In this document: in pieces, positions 1 to 9,055 of the stretch
Position numbering within the stretch: the first letter of the stretch is position 1
How the letters are laid out: the number at the start of each line of letters is the position of its first letter
Assembly (NCBI RefSeq): GCF_003627055.1
Contig: NZ_CP032624.1
Span: 1,674,001 to 1,738,000 of the forward strand
Reading direction: 5' to 3'
DNA from: Gryllotalpicola protaetiae
GTDB taxonomy: Bacteria > Actinomycetota > Actinomycetes > Actinomycetales > Microbacteriaceae
DNA length: 64,000 nt
The notes under the pieces: generated by a model
Told to the model about the DNA's origin: nothing
The model's database searches: none
What the model saw: only the letters and a program-made list of their open reading frames with translations
Made by a program: the position numbers and the translations under genes

Positions 1-993
1 GATCGGGCGCGGGCTCCCGCCAAGAGGGGGCACAGGGTCGTCGGTGTGCTCGACGGCGACGTCCACGGTTCCCGGCGCGGCCACGCCGGCGGTCGGCGAG
101 CCGAAGGTCACGAGCATCGGCGTCGGTGCGATGCCGCTCGTTGCGATCGCGGTGGCGACGATGCCGCCCTGAGAGTGACCGACCGGCACGACCGGCTCGC
201 CCGGCTTCCAGCCGGCCCGCTTGAGCGCCAGGATCGCCGCTCGGGTGGAGCCGGCCGAACCGCCTGCGACGCCGACGACATTCGACGTGTCGTCCCACGG
301 CTCGCCGCGCGCTTCGAGCGACCAGTCGATCGTTCCCGCGGAATACACGACCCAGCGATTCTCGCCGTCCGGCAGCCGGTATCTCTCGACGCGCACCTGA
401 GGGGATCCGGCGCCCGCCGCAGGGATCCGCTTGGCGAGGTCGGCGAAGCCGCACGGCGGCGGCGCACTGTGCGGCGCGGATGCGCGCGCGACCGTCACGG
501 GCGTCTCGTCGAGTGCGTCGCCGGGAAGCGCACGGACGAGCATCAGCAGGCCGGGCAGGCTCACCGAATCCGCGAGCTCACGCAGGGCTCGCACGAGCCA
601 GGGGTCGCTGAACGAGATCGCGTCGTGCTGAGCCGAGTCGATGCCGAACGCGAGCATCAGCTCGGCGAGGGCCGGCAGCGGCCCGGCCAGGCGGGCGAGC
701 AGCGACTCCTGCGCGAGCACGACCCGCTCGGCCCAGCCGTATCCCTCCGCCGCGAGCTCCAGTTCCTTGACGAGCGCCTGCGCGTCGCGCCGTGCCGCGG
801 CGAGCTCGTCTTCCGCGTGACGAATGAGCCGCACGGCGCCGGCGGAGATCGCCGCCGCCGTGCTCGCGGCGTCGCGGAGCTGCTCACGGACGGTGTCGAT
901 CCGCGCATCGAGCTCGAGGAGGTCGCGCCGGGCGAGCAGCATCGCCTCGGTCTCGACGGCGACGCTGCCGCCGCCCGACACCGCGATGCTCAC
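1..993 (-). CDS. Alpha/beta hydrolase with helical N-terminal domain (3' end beyond window)
   Basis: The minus-strand frame is open from a GTG at 991-993 to the window edge, giving 331 residues without a stop. The first ~130 residues are alanine/leucine/glutamate-rich and probably helical. From about residue 200 the sequence looks like a lipase/esterase fold, with the nucleophile-elbow motif GHSQGG near residue 280 followed by VTFGSPTAG, as in lipase class 3-like enzymes. The GTG overlaps the stop of the upstream 71-residue gene by four bases, so the two are probably translated together. A helical N-terminus joined to a hydrolase and paired with a small helical protein recalls secreted effector loci, but no signal peptide is visible. 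The substrate is unknown, and the catalytic His lies beyond the edge or is not identifiable. Confidence 0.75.
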   Translation of the reverse strand, partial: MSIAVSGGGSVAVETEAMLLARRDLLELDARIDTVREQLRDAASTAAAISAGAVRLIRHAEDELAAARRDAQALVKELELAAEGYGWAERVVLAQESLLARLAGPLPALAELMLAFGIDSAQHDAISFSDPWLVRALRELADSVSLPGLLMLVRALPGDALDETPVTVARASAPHSAPPPCGFADLAKRIPAAGAGSPQVRVERYRLPDGENRWVVYSAGTIDWSLEARGEPWDDTSNVVGVAGGSAGSTRAAILALKRAGWKPGEPVVPVGHSQGGIVATAIATSGIAPTPMLVTFGSPTAGVAAPGTVDVAVEHTDDPVPPLGGSPRPI

Positions 994-1205
994 AGCCCCG
1001 CCTCCGCAGCGACGAGTGCGGCGTGCGCCGACTCGATGCGCTCTCGCAGCCCCTCGACCCGCAGGCCGAACGCCCACCCGGCCGGGCCGCTCCACGTGTT
1101 CAGCTCCGGCAGCAGCCTGCGCAGCAGCAGGCAGTCGGCCCCTGCGGCGCGCACGCGCGCGCGAACCTCACCCCGCTGCTGCGCATCGGCGGCTACGTCA
1201 GTCAT
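990..1205 (-). CDS. Small helical protein, translationally coupled to the hydrolase
   Basis: This 71-residue protein starts with ATG at 1203-1205. It is rich in Ala, Arg, Glu and Leu and has one Trp/Gly turn region (TWSGPAGWAFG, residues ~37-47) between two predicted helices. That helix-turn-helix hairpin layout resembles WXG100-type secretion partners, although the canonical central WXG tripeptide is not exact (WSG at ~38-40). Its stop overlaps the next gene's GTG (GTGA), which argues for a two-gene operon with the hydrolase. I do not recognise a named family, and the secretion-partner idea is inference only. Confidence 0.6.
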   Translation of the reverse strand: MTDVAADAQQRGEVRARVRAAGADCLLLRRLLPELNTWSGPAGWAFGLRVEGLRERIESAHAALVAAEAGL

Positions 1206-1352
1206 CGTTCATCCACTCCGGCGCGGGGTGGACGACCAGCCTGGCATCGACCGCCGGCACCGACGTGGCCGACTCCGGCATCCGTGCACAATCGCCGCAG
1301 CCCAGCCATTGTGGAGGGCGAGATCCCCGGTGCAGTGCGGCAGAATGTGGGG

Positions 1353-1886
1353 GTGACGTTCGCCTCGCCCGCAGATGACGAGGCCGCCGAGGGCCGATTC
1401 CGGGTGTGCTTCGTCTGCAGTGGGAACATCTGCCGCTCGCCGATGGCCGAGGTCGTGTTCCGCGATCTCGCTGCGAAGGCGGGCGTCGGGGCGCGCGTCG
1501 CATCGAGCTCGGCGGGCACGGGGGACTGGCACGTCGGCGAGCCGGCCGACCACCGCACGGTCGAGGCGCTGCACCGGCGCGGCTATGACGGCAAGACGCA
1601 CCGCGCACGCCAGTTCGACCCCGACTGGTTCGACGCGCTCGACCTCGTGGTCGCGCTCGACCACAGCCACAAGCGCATCCTCGACCACTGGGCACTGACG
1701 CCCGAGAACGAGGCGAAGGTGGCCCTGCTCATGGACTTCGCCCCTCACGGCGGCCCCGCCGACGTGCCGGACCCGTACTACTCGGACGACGCCATGTTCG
1801 ACACCGTGCTCGACCTCGTCGAGCGCGCCTGCGCCGGGCTCGTGCGACAGCTCGAGCCGGCACTCAAGCACGAACACAAACGCTGA
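1353..1886 (+). CDS. Low-molecular-weight protein-tyrosine phosphatase
   Basis: The product has 177 residues and would dephosphorylate phosphotyrosine on cytoplasmic or exopolysaccharide-related proteins. The P-loop signature C-X5-R-S appears as CSGNICRSP, with nucleophile Cys22 and Arg28. The general-acid loop appears near the C-terminus as DPYYSD, in the usual DPY context of this family. The GTG at 1353 was chosen because it leaves about 20 residues before the P-loop; family members usually have fewer than ten, so a slightly later start is possible. It lies 20 bases upstream of purB on the same strand and may share its transcript. No kinase partner is adjacent. Confidence 0.88.
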   Translation: MTFASPADDEAAEGRFRVCFVCSGNICRSPMAEVVFRDLAAKAGVGARVASSSAGTGDWHVGEPADHRTVEALHRRGYDGKTHRARQFDPDWFDALDLVVALDHSHKRILDHWALTPENEAKVALLMDFAPHGGPADVPDPYYSDDAMFDTVLDLVERACAGLVRQLEPALKHEHKR

Positions 1887-1906
1887 ACAAGGATCTGCAC
1901 CAGAGA

Positions 1907-3301
1907 ATGAACGACCAGCTGCCCGCCCTTCCCCCCCAGCCGATCAGCCCGCTCGACGGCCGATACCGCGCCGCCGTCTCGGCCCTCGGCGACCATCTCT
2001 CCGAGGCGGGTCTCAACCGCGCGCGCGTGCACGTCGAGGTCGAGTGGCTCATCTATCTGACCTCGCACTCGATGTTCGGCTCGTCGCCGCTCGAGTCGGA
2101 GCACGTGCAACAGCTGCGCGCATTCGCCGCGAACTTCGGCGACCTCGAGATCAACGCACTCGCCGAGATCGAGGCGAAGACGCGCCACGACGTCAAGGCC
2201 GTCGAATACCTGATCCGCGGCGAGCTCGACAGGCTCGGCCTCGGCGCGATCGCCGAGTTGACGCACTTCGCGTGCACCAGCGAAGACATCAACAACCTCT
2301 CGTACGCGATCACGGTCAAGGCGGCGGTCACGCAGATCTGGCTGCCGAAGCTGCGCCACGTGGTCGAGAAGCTCGCCGCCCTCGCCGAGCACCACAAGGA
2401 CGCCGCGATGCTGTCGCGCACCCACGGCCAGCCGGCGACGCCGACCACCATGGGCAAGGAGCTCGCGGTGTTCGTCTACCGCCTGCAGCGGGTGATCGCC
2501 CAGCTCGAGGCCTCCGAGTACCTCGGCAAGTTCAGCGGCGCGACCGGCACCTTCGCCGCGCACCTCGCCGCAGACCCGGGTGCCGACTGGCCCCTGATCA
2601 GCCGCGAGTTCGTCGAGGGCCTCGGGCTCACGTGGAACCCGCTTACGACTCAGATCGAGTCGCACGACTGGCAGGCCGAGCTCTACGGCAGGGCGGCGCA
2701 CGCCAACCGCATCCTGCACAACCTCGCGACCGACATCTGGACCTACATCTCGCTCGGCTACTTCCGGCAGATCCCCGTCCCGGGCGCGACCGGCTCATCG
2801 ACGATGCCGCACAAGATCAACCCGATCCGCTTCGAGAACGCCGAGGCGAACCTCGAGCTCTCGTCGGCGCTGCTCGACGCGTTGTCCGCCACGCTCGTAA
2901 CCTCTCGGCTGCAGCGCGACCTGACGGATTCCACGACCCAGCGCAACATCGGCGTCGCCTTCGGCCACTCGCTGCTCGCCCTCGACAACCTCGAGCGCGG
3001 ACTGGGCGAGATCGCGCTGGACGAGGGCGCGCTCGCAGCCGACCTCGACGGGAACTGGGAGGTGCTGGCCGAGGCGATCCAGACCGTCATCCGCGCCGAG
3101 GTCGTCGCCGGCCGCTCGACGATCGCCGACCCGTACGCCGTGCTCAAGGACCTGACGCGCGGTCACCGCGTCGGCCCGGCCGAGCTCGCCGAGTTCGTGC
3201 AAGGGCTCGAGATCGGCGATGAGGCGAAGGCGCGGCTCATCGCGCTGACCCCCGCCCGCTACATCGGTGTCGCCCCGGCCCTGTTGCGCTACCTCGGCTG
3301 A
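1907..3301 (+). CDS. purB: Adenylosuccinate lyase
   Basis: The 464-residue enzyme cleaves fumarate from SAICAR and from adenylosuccinate, serving two steps of purine synthesis in the cytoplasm. The fumarase/aspartase superfamily signature is present as GSSTMPHKINPIRFENAE around residues 296-313; its flexible loop carries the catalytic serine. The N-terminal SPLDGRY is typical of PurB, and TSEDINN near residue 125 is a conserved substrate-binding segment. Length matches the long E. coli-like PurB class of about 455-475 residues. An AAGGA ribosome-binding site lies upstream of the ATG. The next gene is convergent. Confidence 0.96.
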   Translation: MNDQLPALPPQPISPLDGRYRAAVSALGDHLSEAGLNRARVHVEVEWLIYLTSHSMFGSSPLESEHVQQLRAFAANFGDLEINALAEIEAKTRHDVKAVEYLIRGELDRLGLGAIAELTHFACTSEDINNLSYAITVKAAVTQIWLPKLRHVVEKLAALAEHHKDAAMLSRTHGQPATPTTMGKELAVFVYRLQRVIAQLEASEYLGKFSGATGTFAAHLAADPGADWPLISREFVEGLGLTWNPLTTQIESHDWQAELYGRAAHANRILHNLATDIWTYISLGYFRQIPVPGATGSSTMPHKINPIRFENAEANLELSSALLDALSATLVTSRLQRDLTDSTTQRNIGVAFGHSLLALDNLERGLGEIALDEGALAADLDGNWEVLAEAIQTVIRAEVVAGRSTIADPYAVLKDLTRGHRVGPAELAEFVQGLEIGDEAKARLIALTPARYIGVAPALLRYLG

Positions 3302-3417
3302 CGCCTAGCGGCCCGGGGATGCCATGCCGAGACGTGCGCATGTGGGGCAATCCCCTGGCGAAGCCCCGCTTCTGCGCGTCTCGAGGCGCGTCAGCTGCGC
3401 ATGCGCGCGAGCCGCAG

Positions 3418-3759
3418 TCAGTGCCCCTGAGGCCCGCGGGGCTCGTCACCCGGCTTCGGCGCGGGCTTGTCGAGCAGCACCGGGCGCGAGCCGCCGTGCG
3501 CGGCATCCTGCTCCGCGATGTCGGCCCGCTCCTCGGCGCTCGGCTTGATCGACTGCACGAACAGCGCGATCACGACCAGCGCGACGATGAACACGACACC
3601 GAAGCCGATCACGGCGACGAGCCAGCTGCGCGAGCCGATGAGCATGATGAGCCCGGCGAACAGCGCGAGCAGCGCAGAGCCGCCCACGAGTTCCGCGGGT
3701 CGCAGCACCTCGTGGCGCGAGGGCTGACGGTCGGCTGGACGGGTCTTGCGGGCACTCAT
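3418..3759 (-). CDS. Small membrane protein, two transmembrane segments
   Basis: The 113-residue protein has a basic N-terminus (MSARKTRPADRQ), two hydrophobic helices at roughly residues 28-45 and 49-68, and a hydrophilic acidic/proline-rich tail ending PKPGDEPRGPQGH. The ATG at 3757-3759 overlaps the upstream gene's stop in an ATGA arrangement, so I chose it over an earlier in-frame codon that would add 15 unlikely residues. It appears co-translated with the DUF308-like membrane gene. I do not recognise a named family. The 116 bases between its stop and purB hold no clear terminator. Confidence 0.7.
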   Translation of the reverse strand: MSARKTRPADRQPSRHEVLRPAELVGGSALLALFAGLIMLIGSRSWLVAVIGFGVVFIVALVVIALFVQSIKPSAEERADIAEQDAAHGGSRPVLLDKPAPKPGDEPRGPQGH

Positions 3760-4331
3760 GCGTGGGACTCCGTGGGTTCGTCGGCAGCCTCTGAGCGCGC
3801 CCACTTGAGCGAGAGCGCGCCGATCGCGAGGTAGACGCCGATGACGATGGCGTAGGCGCCGAGCAGGCCGACGGCAAGCCGGTGCTCGGCGGGAATGACG
3901 AGATAGACGATGGCGAGGACGACGGTCAGCCCGCCGACCAGAAGCCGATCACGGGCGGCGGATGCCTGTGCAGGGGCGCGTCTCGCGCGCCACCCGCCGT
4001 ACAGCTCCGCGACCCCGGTCAGGAGCGCCCAGACGCTCACGCTGTACAGCAGATCGCCGAGACCGCCTGCGTGCACGATCAGGGAGACCACGCCCGCCGC
4101 CACCCCGATGAGACCCTGCACCAGCCAGATCGTCCGATCCCCGGCATCCGTCACCCAGAAGAACGCGGCGACCGCGAGCCCGCCGATGATCGCGAACGCG
4201 GCGAACATGGCGATGCCGTAGGACGCGGTGTGGTCCTGGTCGAGGGTGATGAGGAACCCTGCAGCGAAGGCGATGATGGCGCGCACAAGCTGAACAAGCC
4301 AGTACCGGGCGGCCACACGTACCTCTTTCAC
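3756..4331 (-). CDS. Multi-pass membrane protein, HdeD/DUF308-like
   Basis: The 191-residue product has about six hydrophobic segments spread evenly over its length, with short polar loops and a charged C-terminus (SEAADEPTESHA). Helix pairs such as AIIAFAAGFLITLDQ and YAIVIGVYLAIGALSL suggest the HdeD-like DUF308 membrane family, whose members are linked with acid or envelope stress in enterobacteria. That identification comes from helix spacing and general character, not a diagnostic motif. It overlaps the downstream 113-residue membrane protein by four bases, so they form a two-gene operon. Confidence 0.65.
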   Translation of the reverse strand: MKEVRVAARYWLVQLVRAIIAFAAGFLITLDQDHTASYGIAMFAAFAIIGGLAVAAFFWVTDAGDRTIWLVQGLIGVAAGVVSLIVHAGGLGDLLYSVSVWALLTGVAELYGGWRARRAPAQASAARDRLLVGGLTVVLAIVYLVIPAEHRLAVGLLGAYAIVIGVYLAIGALSLKWARSEAADEPTESHA

Positions 4332-4388
4332 TGCTGGGGAATCGACTCCTCAGTCTAGTTGCGGGGCTCTTGTGGCTTTTCTGTGCGC

Positions 4389-6929
4389 TCAGTTCCCCGG
4401 CGGGAGCTGAATGACCGGAATGGGCGAGGTCCCGGTCGTCGGGGTCGGGTCGTCGGCTGCGAGCGTCGGGATCGACGCGGTCATGACAGAGCCGTCCGGT
4501 CGCAGTTCGCCCTTGAGCGCGCTCGTGCTCGGCGTGCCGTGGCGGATCGGCCCCTGCCCATCGAGCGGGATGAGCCGCGGTTCGCCAGGCCGGACGAAGA
4601 CCTTGTCGCCGCGCACGGTCACCTCGACGCCGTCGCCCTCTTCGACGCGCAGCTGCACGCTCTCACGGCGCAGCTCGACACGCAGCCGACTGCCCTTGAC
4701 GGTGAGGCGGTACCGAAGGCCTTCCCAGCCGCTCGGCAGCCGCGGGTCCATCGACACCACACCGAGGTAGTCGCGCACCCCACCGAAGCCCCACACGAGC
4801 GCAGCCCAGAGGCCGCCGGTCGATGCGACGTGCACACCGTCGACCGCGTTGTTGTGCAGGTCGGCGAGATCGACGAACGCCGCGTCGAGGAAGTAGTCGA
4901 CGGCCAACTGGCTGTAGCCCACCTCGGCCGCGATGATCGACTGCGCCACCGCCGACAGGGTCGAGTCGCCCGTGGTCAGCGGGTCGTAGTACTCGAAGTC
5001 GGCGAGCTTCTGCTCCGGCGAGAACTCGTCGCCCTGCAGCACGAGCGCGAGCACCACGTCGGCCTGCTTGAGCACCTGGAAGCGGTAGATCACGAGCGGG
5101 TGGTAGTGCAGCAGCAACGGCAGCTTGTCGAGCGGGGTGTTCGGCAGGTCCCAGAGCTCCTTCTCGAGGAACTGGGCGTCCTGCGGATTGATGCCGAGGC
5201 TGTCGTCGTACGGCACGTGCATCGCCTCGGCGGCGCGGGCCCACTCGGCGACCTCGTCGTCGGTGAGGCCGAGCCGGTTGACCGCGCTGCGGTACGCGCT
5301 CGGGTCGCGCTCCTTCATCGCCTTCACCGACCTCACGGCCGCGCGCAGATTGCACCGCGCCATCACGTTCGTGTACAGGTTGTCGTTCACCACCGTCGTG
5401 TACTCGTCCGGCCCCGTCACGCCGTGGATGTGGAAGATCTCGCCGCCGTTGTAGCGCCAGAACCCCAGGTCCGCCCACATGCGCGCCGTCTCGATCAGGA
5501 TGTCGATGCCCTCTGAGTCGAGGAACGCCTCGTCGCCCGACGCGTTCACGTACTGCACGAGCGCGAAGGAGATGTCGGCGTCGATGTGGTACTGCGCGGT
5601 GCCCGCGGCGTAGTAGGCGGAGGACTCCTGCCCGTTGATGGTCCTCCACGGGAACAGGGCCCCACGCTGGCTCAGTTCGCCTGCGCGGGCGCGCGCGTCA
5701 TCGAGGATGCTGTGCCGAAACCTCAGCGCGTTCCGCGCAGCGGTCGGGTTCGTGTAGGTGAGGAACGGCAGGACGTAGATCTCCATGTCCCAGAAGTAGT
5801 GCCCGCCATAGCCGGAGCCCGTGACGCCCTTGGCCGGAATCCCCAGTCCGTCGGCACGCGCCGTCGCCTGCGCGAGCTGGAACAGGTTCCACCGCACCGC
5901 CTGCTGCTCTGACGCCCGACCGAACACCTCGACGTCTGCGCGCGACCAGAAGTCGTCGAGCCATAGACGCTGGTCATCGAACAGCTGCGCGACCCCGCGC
6001 TCGCGCACCCGGTCGAGGGTGCGGTCGCACCGGTCCGCGAGTTCGCGCACGGGCACCGCATACGAGGTGTGATAGCTGAGCAGCTTCGTCAGGCGGATCG
6101 GCACGCCGGCTTTCGCCTGCACGCGGTACTCCTGCTTGGCCAGGTCGTCTTCGAGAATGTACGACTGCGTGATCTCGTTGTCGGTCTCGACGACGTGGTC
6201 GGCGGCGACCGCGATGGTCATGCGCGAGTTGGTGCAGCGATAGCCGAGCAGGCTGCGACCACCCGAGTTGCGCTTCAGGCGCGGCTGCAGCACCCGGTCG
6301 GTGAACGACTCGGCCTTGCGCGGGTCGAAGCCGTCGTCGCCGAGCGTCTCGCCACCGATGCCGTACTCGTCCTTCCGGTCCTGCCGATTGATCACCTGAC
6401 TCGACAGCACCACGGAGGCGTCGGCGTCGAGCACGGTGACCTCGTAGTCGACGACCGCCAGATGCCGGTCGGTGAACGACGCGAACCGTCGCGACGTGAT
6501 CTGCACCCGCCGCCCGGACGGCGTGCGCCATTCGAGGTCGCGGGTCAGCACGCCGCTCACGAAGTCGAGCCGTCGCTCGTACGACAAGAGCTCCGCCTCC
6601 GAGATCTTGAACGGCACGTCGTCGACGTAGACGCGGATCACCTTGGCATCCGGCGCGTTCACGATCGTCTGCCCCACGTGCGCGAAGCCGAACGCGTCCT
6701 CCGCATGGCGAATGGGCCAGGTCTCGTGGAAGCCGTTCACGAAGGTGCCCTGCATGACACCCTCGCGGGCCTCCTCGAAATTCCCGCGCAGGCCGATGTA
6801 GCCGTTGCCGACCGAGAACAGCGTCTCGGTGCGGCCGAGGTCGGGCACCGAGAGCTCGCTCTCGACCAGCGCCCATTCGTCGATGGGGAAGCGGTCGCGA
6901 TCCAGGGGGTCGGCGATAGGTCGTCTCAT
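4389..6929 (-). CDS. Glycoside hydrolase family 65 disaccharide phosphorylase or hydrolase
   Basis: At 846 residues this fits maltose, trehalose or kojibiose phosphorylases of GH65, which split a disaccharide with phosphate into beta-glucose-1-phosphate and a sugar. The general-acid glutamate sits in GVTGPDEYT at about Glu509, and the N-terminal domain begins with the typical SVGNGYIGLRGN. KQADVVLAL in the C-terminal barrel is a phosphate-binding-region segment common to the family. The ATG at 6927-6929 is chosen because the frame further upstream is a shadow of the neighbouring gene. A beta-phosphoglucomutase homologue lies immediately upstream, which would convert beta-Glc1P to Glc6P. Exact substrate specificity cannot be read from sequence. 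Confidence 0.93.
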   Translation of the reverse strand: MRRPIADPLDRDRFPIDEWALVESELSVPDLGRTETLFSVGNGYIGLRGNFEEAREGVMQGTFVNGFHETWPIRHAEDAFGFAHVGQTIVNAPDAKVIRVYVDDVPFKISEAELLSYERRLDFVSGVLTRDLEWRTPSGRRVQITSRRFASFTDRHLAVVDYEVTVLDADASVVLSSQVINRQDRKDEYGIGGETLGDDGFDPRKAESFTDRVLQPRLKRNSGGRSLLGYRCTNSRMTIAVAADHVVETDNEITQSYILEDDLAKQEYRVQAKAGVPIRLTKLLSYHTSYAVPVRELADRCDRTLDRVRERGVAQLFDDQRLWLDDFWSRADVEVFGRASEQQAVRWNLFQLAQATARADGLGIPAKGVTGSGYGGHYFWDMEIYVLPFLTYTNPTAARNALRFRHSILDDARARAGELSQRGALFPWRTINGQESSAYYAAGTAQYHIDADISFALVQYVNASGDEAFLDSEGIDILIETARMWADLGFWRYNGGEIFHIHGVTGPDEYTTVVNDNLYTNVMARCNLRAAVRSVKAMKERDPSAYRSAVNRLGLTDDEVAEWARAAEAMHVPYDDSLGINPQDAQFLEKELWDLPNTPLDKLPLLLHYHPLVIYRFQVLKQADVVLALVLQGDEFSPEQKLADFEYYDPLTTGDSTLSAVAQSIIAAEVGYSQLAVDYFLDAAFVDLADLHNNAVDGVHVASTGGLWAALVWGFGGVRDYLGVVSMDPRLPSGWEGLRYRLTVKGSRLRVELRRESVQLRVEEGDGVEVTVRGDKVFVRPGEPRLIPLDGQGPIRHGTPSTSALKGELRPDGSVMTASIPTLAADDPTPTTGTSPIPVIQLPPGN

Positions 6930-6961
6930 TGCTCTCCCTTGCTCTCTCGGCGGGGGCGGGG

Positions 6962-7705
6962 CTAACCGCCGGTCGCGGTCTTCCAGGTCTCGACCAGCTC
7001 GGCCAAGTCTTCGACGACGACGTCTGCGCCCTCGCGCAGCAGCGCGTCGCGCCCGGTGCCGCGGTCGACACCGATGACGATGAAGCCGCCCGCGCGGCCG
7101 GCGGCCACACCCGAGGTCGCGTCTTCCACGACGACGGAGTGCGCAGCGTCCGTACCCAGCAGGCGCGCGCCGTACTCGTAGGTCTCCGGCGACGGCTTGC
7201 CGGCCAGCCGCTGGTCGCGCGCCACTTTCCCGTCGACGACGGTGACGAAGCGATCGGCGATTCCCGCGGCATTCAGGACGTCGACGGCGTTCGCCGACGA
7301 CGAGACGACGGCAGAGCGGATGCCTGCGGCATCGACCGCGTCGAGGAACTCGAGCGAGCCGGGGTACGGGGTCACCCCTTCTTCGGCGAGCACGCGGTTG
7401 AACTCGAGGTTCTTCCGGTTGCCGAGCCCGCACACCGTCTCGGCGTCGGGCCCGTCGTCGTGGTCGCCCTCCGGCAGCGTGATGCCGTGCGCAGCGAGCT
7501 CGTCGCGCACCCCGTCATAGCGGGGCTTCCCGTCGATGTGGGCGAAGTAGTCGGACTCCTCATAGGGCCCGGCGCCCACGCGGGCGAAGTATTCCTCGAA
7601 GAGCAGCGCCCACGCGCGGCGGTGCACCACGGCGGTCGGCGTCAGCACACCGTCCAGGTCGAAGAGGACGGCGTGCACGTCGGCGAACAGTTCTGCCCCA
7701 GCCAC
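6962..7705 (-). CDS. HAD-family beta-phosphoglucomutase-like hydrolase
   Basis: The 247-residue HAD enzyme has motif I DLDGVL (residues ~14-19) with the nucleophile/acid Asp pair, a helical cap domain, motif II Ser/Thr in AVVSSSAN, motif III Lys in LAGKPSPETY and motif IV in VVVEDATSGV. This is the subgroup that isomerises beta-D-glucose-1-phosphate to glucose-6-phosphate. The cap loop after motif I is long (AHIDGKPRYDG), a feature of the actinobacterial members found next to GH65 enzymes. A GTG at 7703-7705 is preferred; an upstream in-frame start would add twelve residues. It is 32 bases from the GH65 gene and should be cotranscribed with it. Confidence 0.88.
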   Translation of the reverse strand: MAGAELFADVHAVLFDLDGVLTPTAVVHRRAWALLFEEYFARVGAGPYEESDYFAHIDGKPRYDGVRDELAAHGITLPEGDHDDGPDAETVCGLGNRKNLEFNRVLAEEGVTPYPGSLEFLDAVDAAGIRSAVVSSSANAVDVLNAAGIADRFVTVVDGKVARDQRLAGKPSPETYEYGARLLGTDAAHSVVVEDATSGVAAGRAGGFIVIGVDRGTGRDALLREGADVVVEDLAELVETWKTATGG

Positions 7706-7748
7706 GATTCGAGCGTAGCGAGAGATGCCTCGCCCACGCACCCCGGAA

Positions 7749-8960
7749 TCAGATCGTCACCGCCTGGACATCGGGGGAGCGCATGGCGGCCCGGCGCGGC
7801 CGGCCCATGGCCGCGAGGGCCAGCGCGGCCCCGGCGAGCAGGGCGCCGATGAGCAGCCACGCCACGGGCCCGAGCCAGCCGAGCAGCGGCAGGAGCGCGA
7901 GCGGGCCGATGACCCGCGCGAGCGATCCGGCCATTCCGAACACCGATTGGTACTCCCCCTGCCGCCCAGCGGGCACATCGCGCAGCGCGAAGTGCCACGC
8001 GGCCGGCCCAGCGGCGACCTCGCCGATCGTGAGCACCGCGACGCCCGCCAGCGCCAGGACGGACGCGAGCGCTCCCGCACGCGTTCCGGCGGCGAACGCG
8101 ACCGTCGCGAGGGCCAGCGCGGCTCCTGCCACCAGCGCGGCGCGTGCTGCTCCGGCATCCGTTCGCACCCATGCCGACGCTCGCGTCTGCAGCGCGATCA
8201 CGAGCACCGTGTTGAGTCCAAGGGCGACAGCGGGCAGCCAGGCCGGCGCGTCCGCGTGCGCCACGAGCGAGATGGGCAGCAACACCGAGAGCACAGGCAT
8301 CGTGAGCAGCAGCACCGCCGTGAGGCCGGTCACGCCGAGCAGACGGCGGTCGCGCAGCGCGCTGCGGCAGCGTGCTGCGACGGGTGAGGGCGCCGCGCCA
8401 GCGGGCAGCCACAAGACGAGCAGCCCGCAGACGGATGCCCCGGCCGCACTCGCCCCGAACAGCACCGTGAATGCGAGGCGGCCGTCAGCCGCGAGGGCCA
8501 GCGCGCCGATCGCCGACCCCGCGCCGATGCCCAGGTTGACCAGGGTCTGAAGCCGCGCACGGGCCGCCACCCGCAGCGGAGCCGGCGTGTGCGCGGCGAC
8601 GAGGGCCTGGCGGATGCCTGAGCCACCCGCCTGCGCGACCGCGAACAGCACCGCCGCGGCCGCATAGAGCCAGAGCTCGTCGGCGACGGCGTAGAGCAGC
8701 AGCGCCGCAGCCGTCGCGAAGCTGAACACCGCCGCCATCGGCCGCAGCCCGACACGATCGGCGAGTCTGCCGAGTGGCATCGCAGACGCGAGCGCCGTCG
8801 CCCCGGCGAGCGCCAGCACGAGGCCGACGCTGCCGTCGCCGAAGCCGATGACGCGCGTGAAGTAGAGGACGACGGTCGCGATCGCCGCGCCCTCGACGGT
8901 CGAGCTGATCGCTTGAATCCGCCCGACCGTGCGGGTGGCACTCGCTGTGCTGCTGCTCAT
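7749..8960 (-). CDS. Major facilitator superfamily transporter
   Basis: The 403-residue integral membrane protein has about twelve hydrophobic segments and a typical MFS loop 2-3 signature, GRLADRVGLRP, near residue 65. The central cytoplasmic loop is short. The ATG at 8958-8960 begins MSSSTASATRT and is preferred over a much longer in-frame upstream extension that lies in the divergent regulator's promoter. It is transcribed away from a MocR-type regulator, so it probably exports or imports a compound sensed by that regulator. No substrate can be assigned. Confidence 0.85.
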   Translation of the reverse strand: MSSSTASATRTVGRIQAISSTVEGAAIATVVLYFTRVIGFGDGSVGLVLALAGATALASAMPLGRLADRVGLRPMAAVFSFATAAALLLYAVADELWLYAAAAVLFAVAQAGGSGIRQALVAAHTPAPLRVAARARLQTLVNLGIGAGSAIGALALAADGRLAFTVLFGASAAGASVCGLLVLWLPAGAAPSPVAARCRSALRDRRLLGVTGLTAVLLLTMPVLSVLLPISLVAHADAPAWLPAVALGLNTVLVIALQTRASAWVRTDAGAARAALVAGAALALATVAFAAGTRAGALASVLALAGVAVLTIGEVAAGPAAWHFALRDVPAGRQGEYQSVFGMAGSLARVIGPLALLPLLGWLGPVAWLLIGALLAGAALALAAMGRPRRAAMRSPDVQAVTI

Positions 8961-9055
8961 GCAGATGACGCTAGGAAAGATCGACCCGAGCGTGAATGAC
9001 ACATCCCGGTCAGAAAAGTGGGCCATTTCGGCATCCGCCGTGTCATGCTCTGGCC
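8961..9055. promoter_or_regulatory. Divergent control region between MFS gene and MocR regulator
   Basis: This 95-base gap drives both genes outward. It contains ATGACAC at 8996-9002 and its exact complement GTGTCAT at 9040-9046, separated by 37 bases. Their position suits binding by the adjacent MocR protein, but MocR proteins often bind direct repeats, so the site is a guess. I see no strong -35/-10 pair. Confidence 0.35.

Noticed and set aside
46-1356. Plus-strand open frame of 436 codons at the left edge
   Set aside because: It is antisense to the hydrolase and small-protein genes, which show real motifs, and is arginine-rich.
6930-7433. N-terminal extension of the GH65 gene
   Set aside because: It overlaps the beta-phosphoglucomutase gene in another frame and has shadow-type composition. 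The ATG at 6929 matches the family's start.
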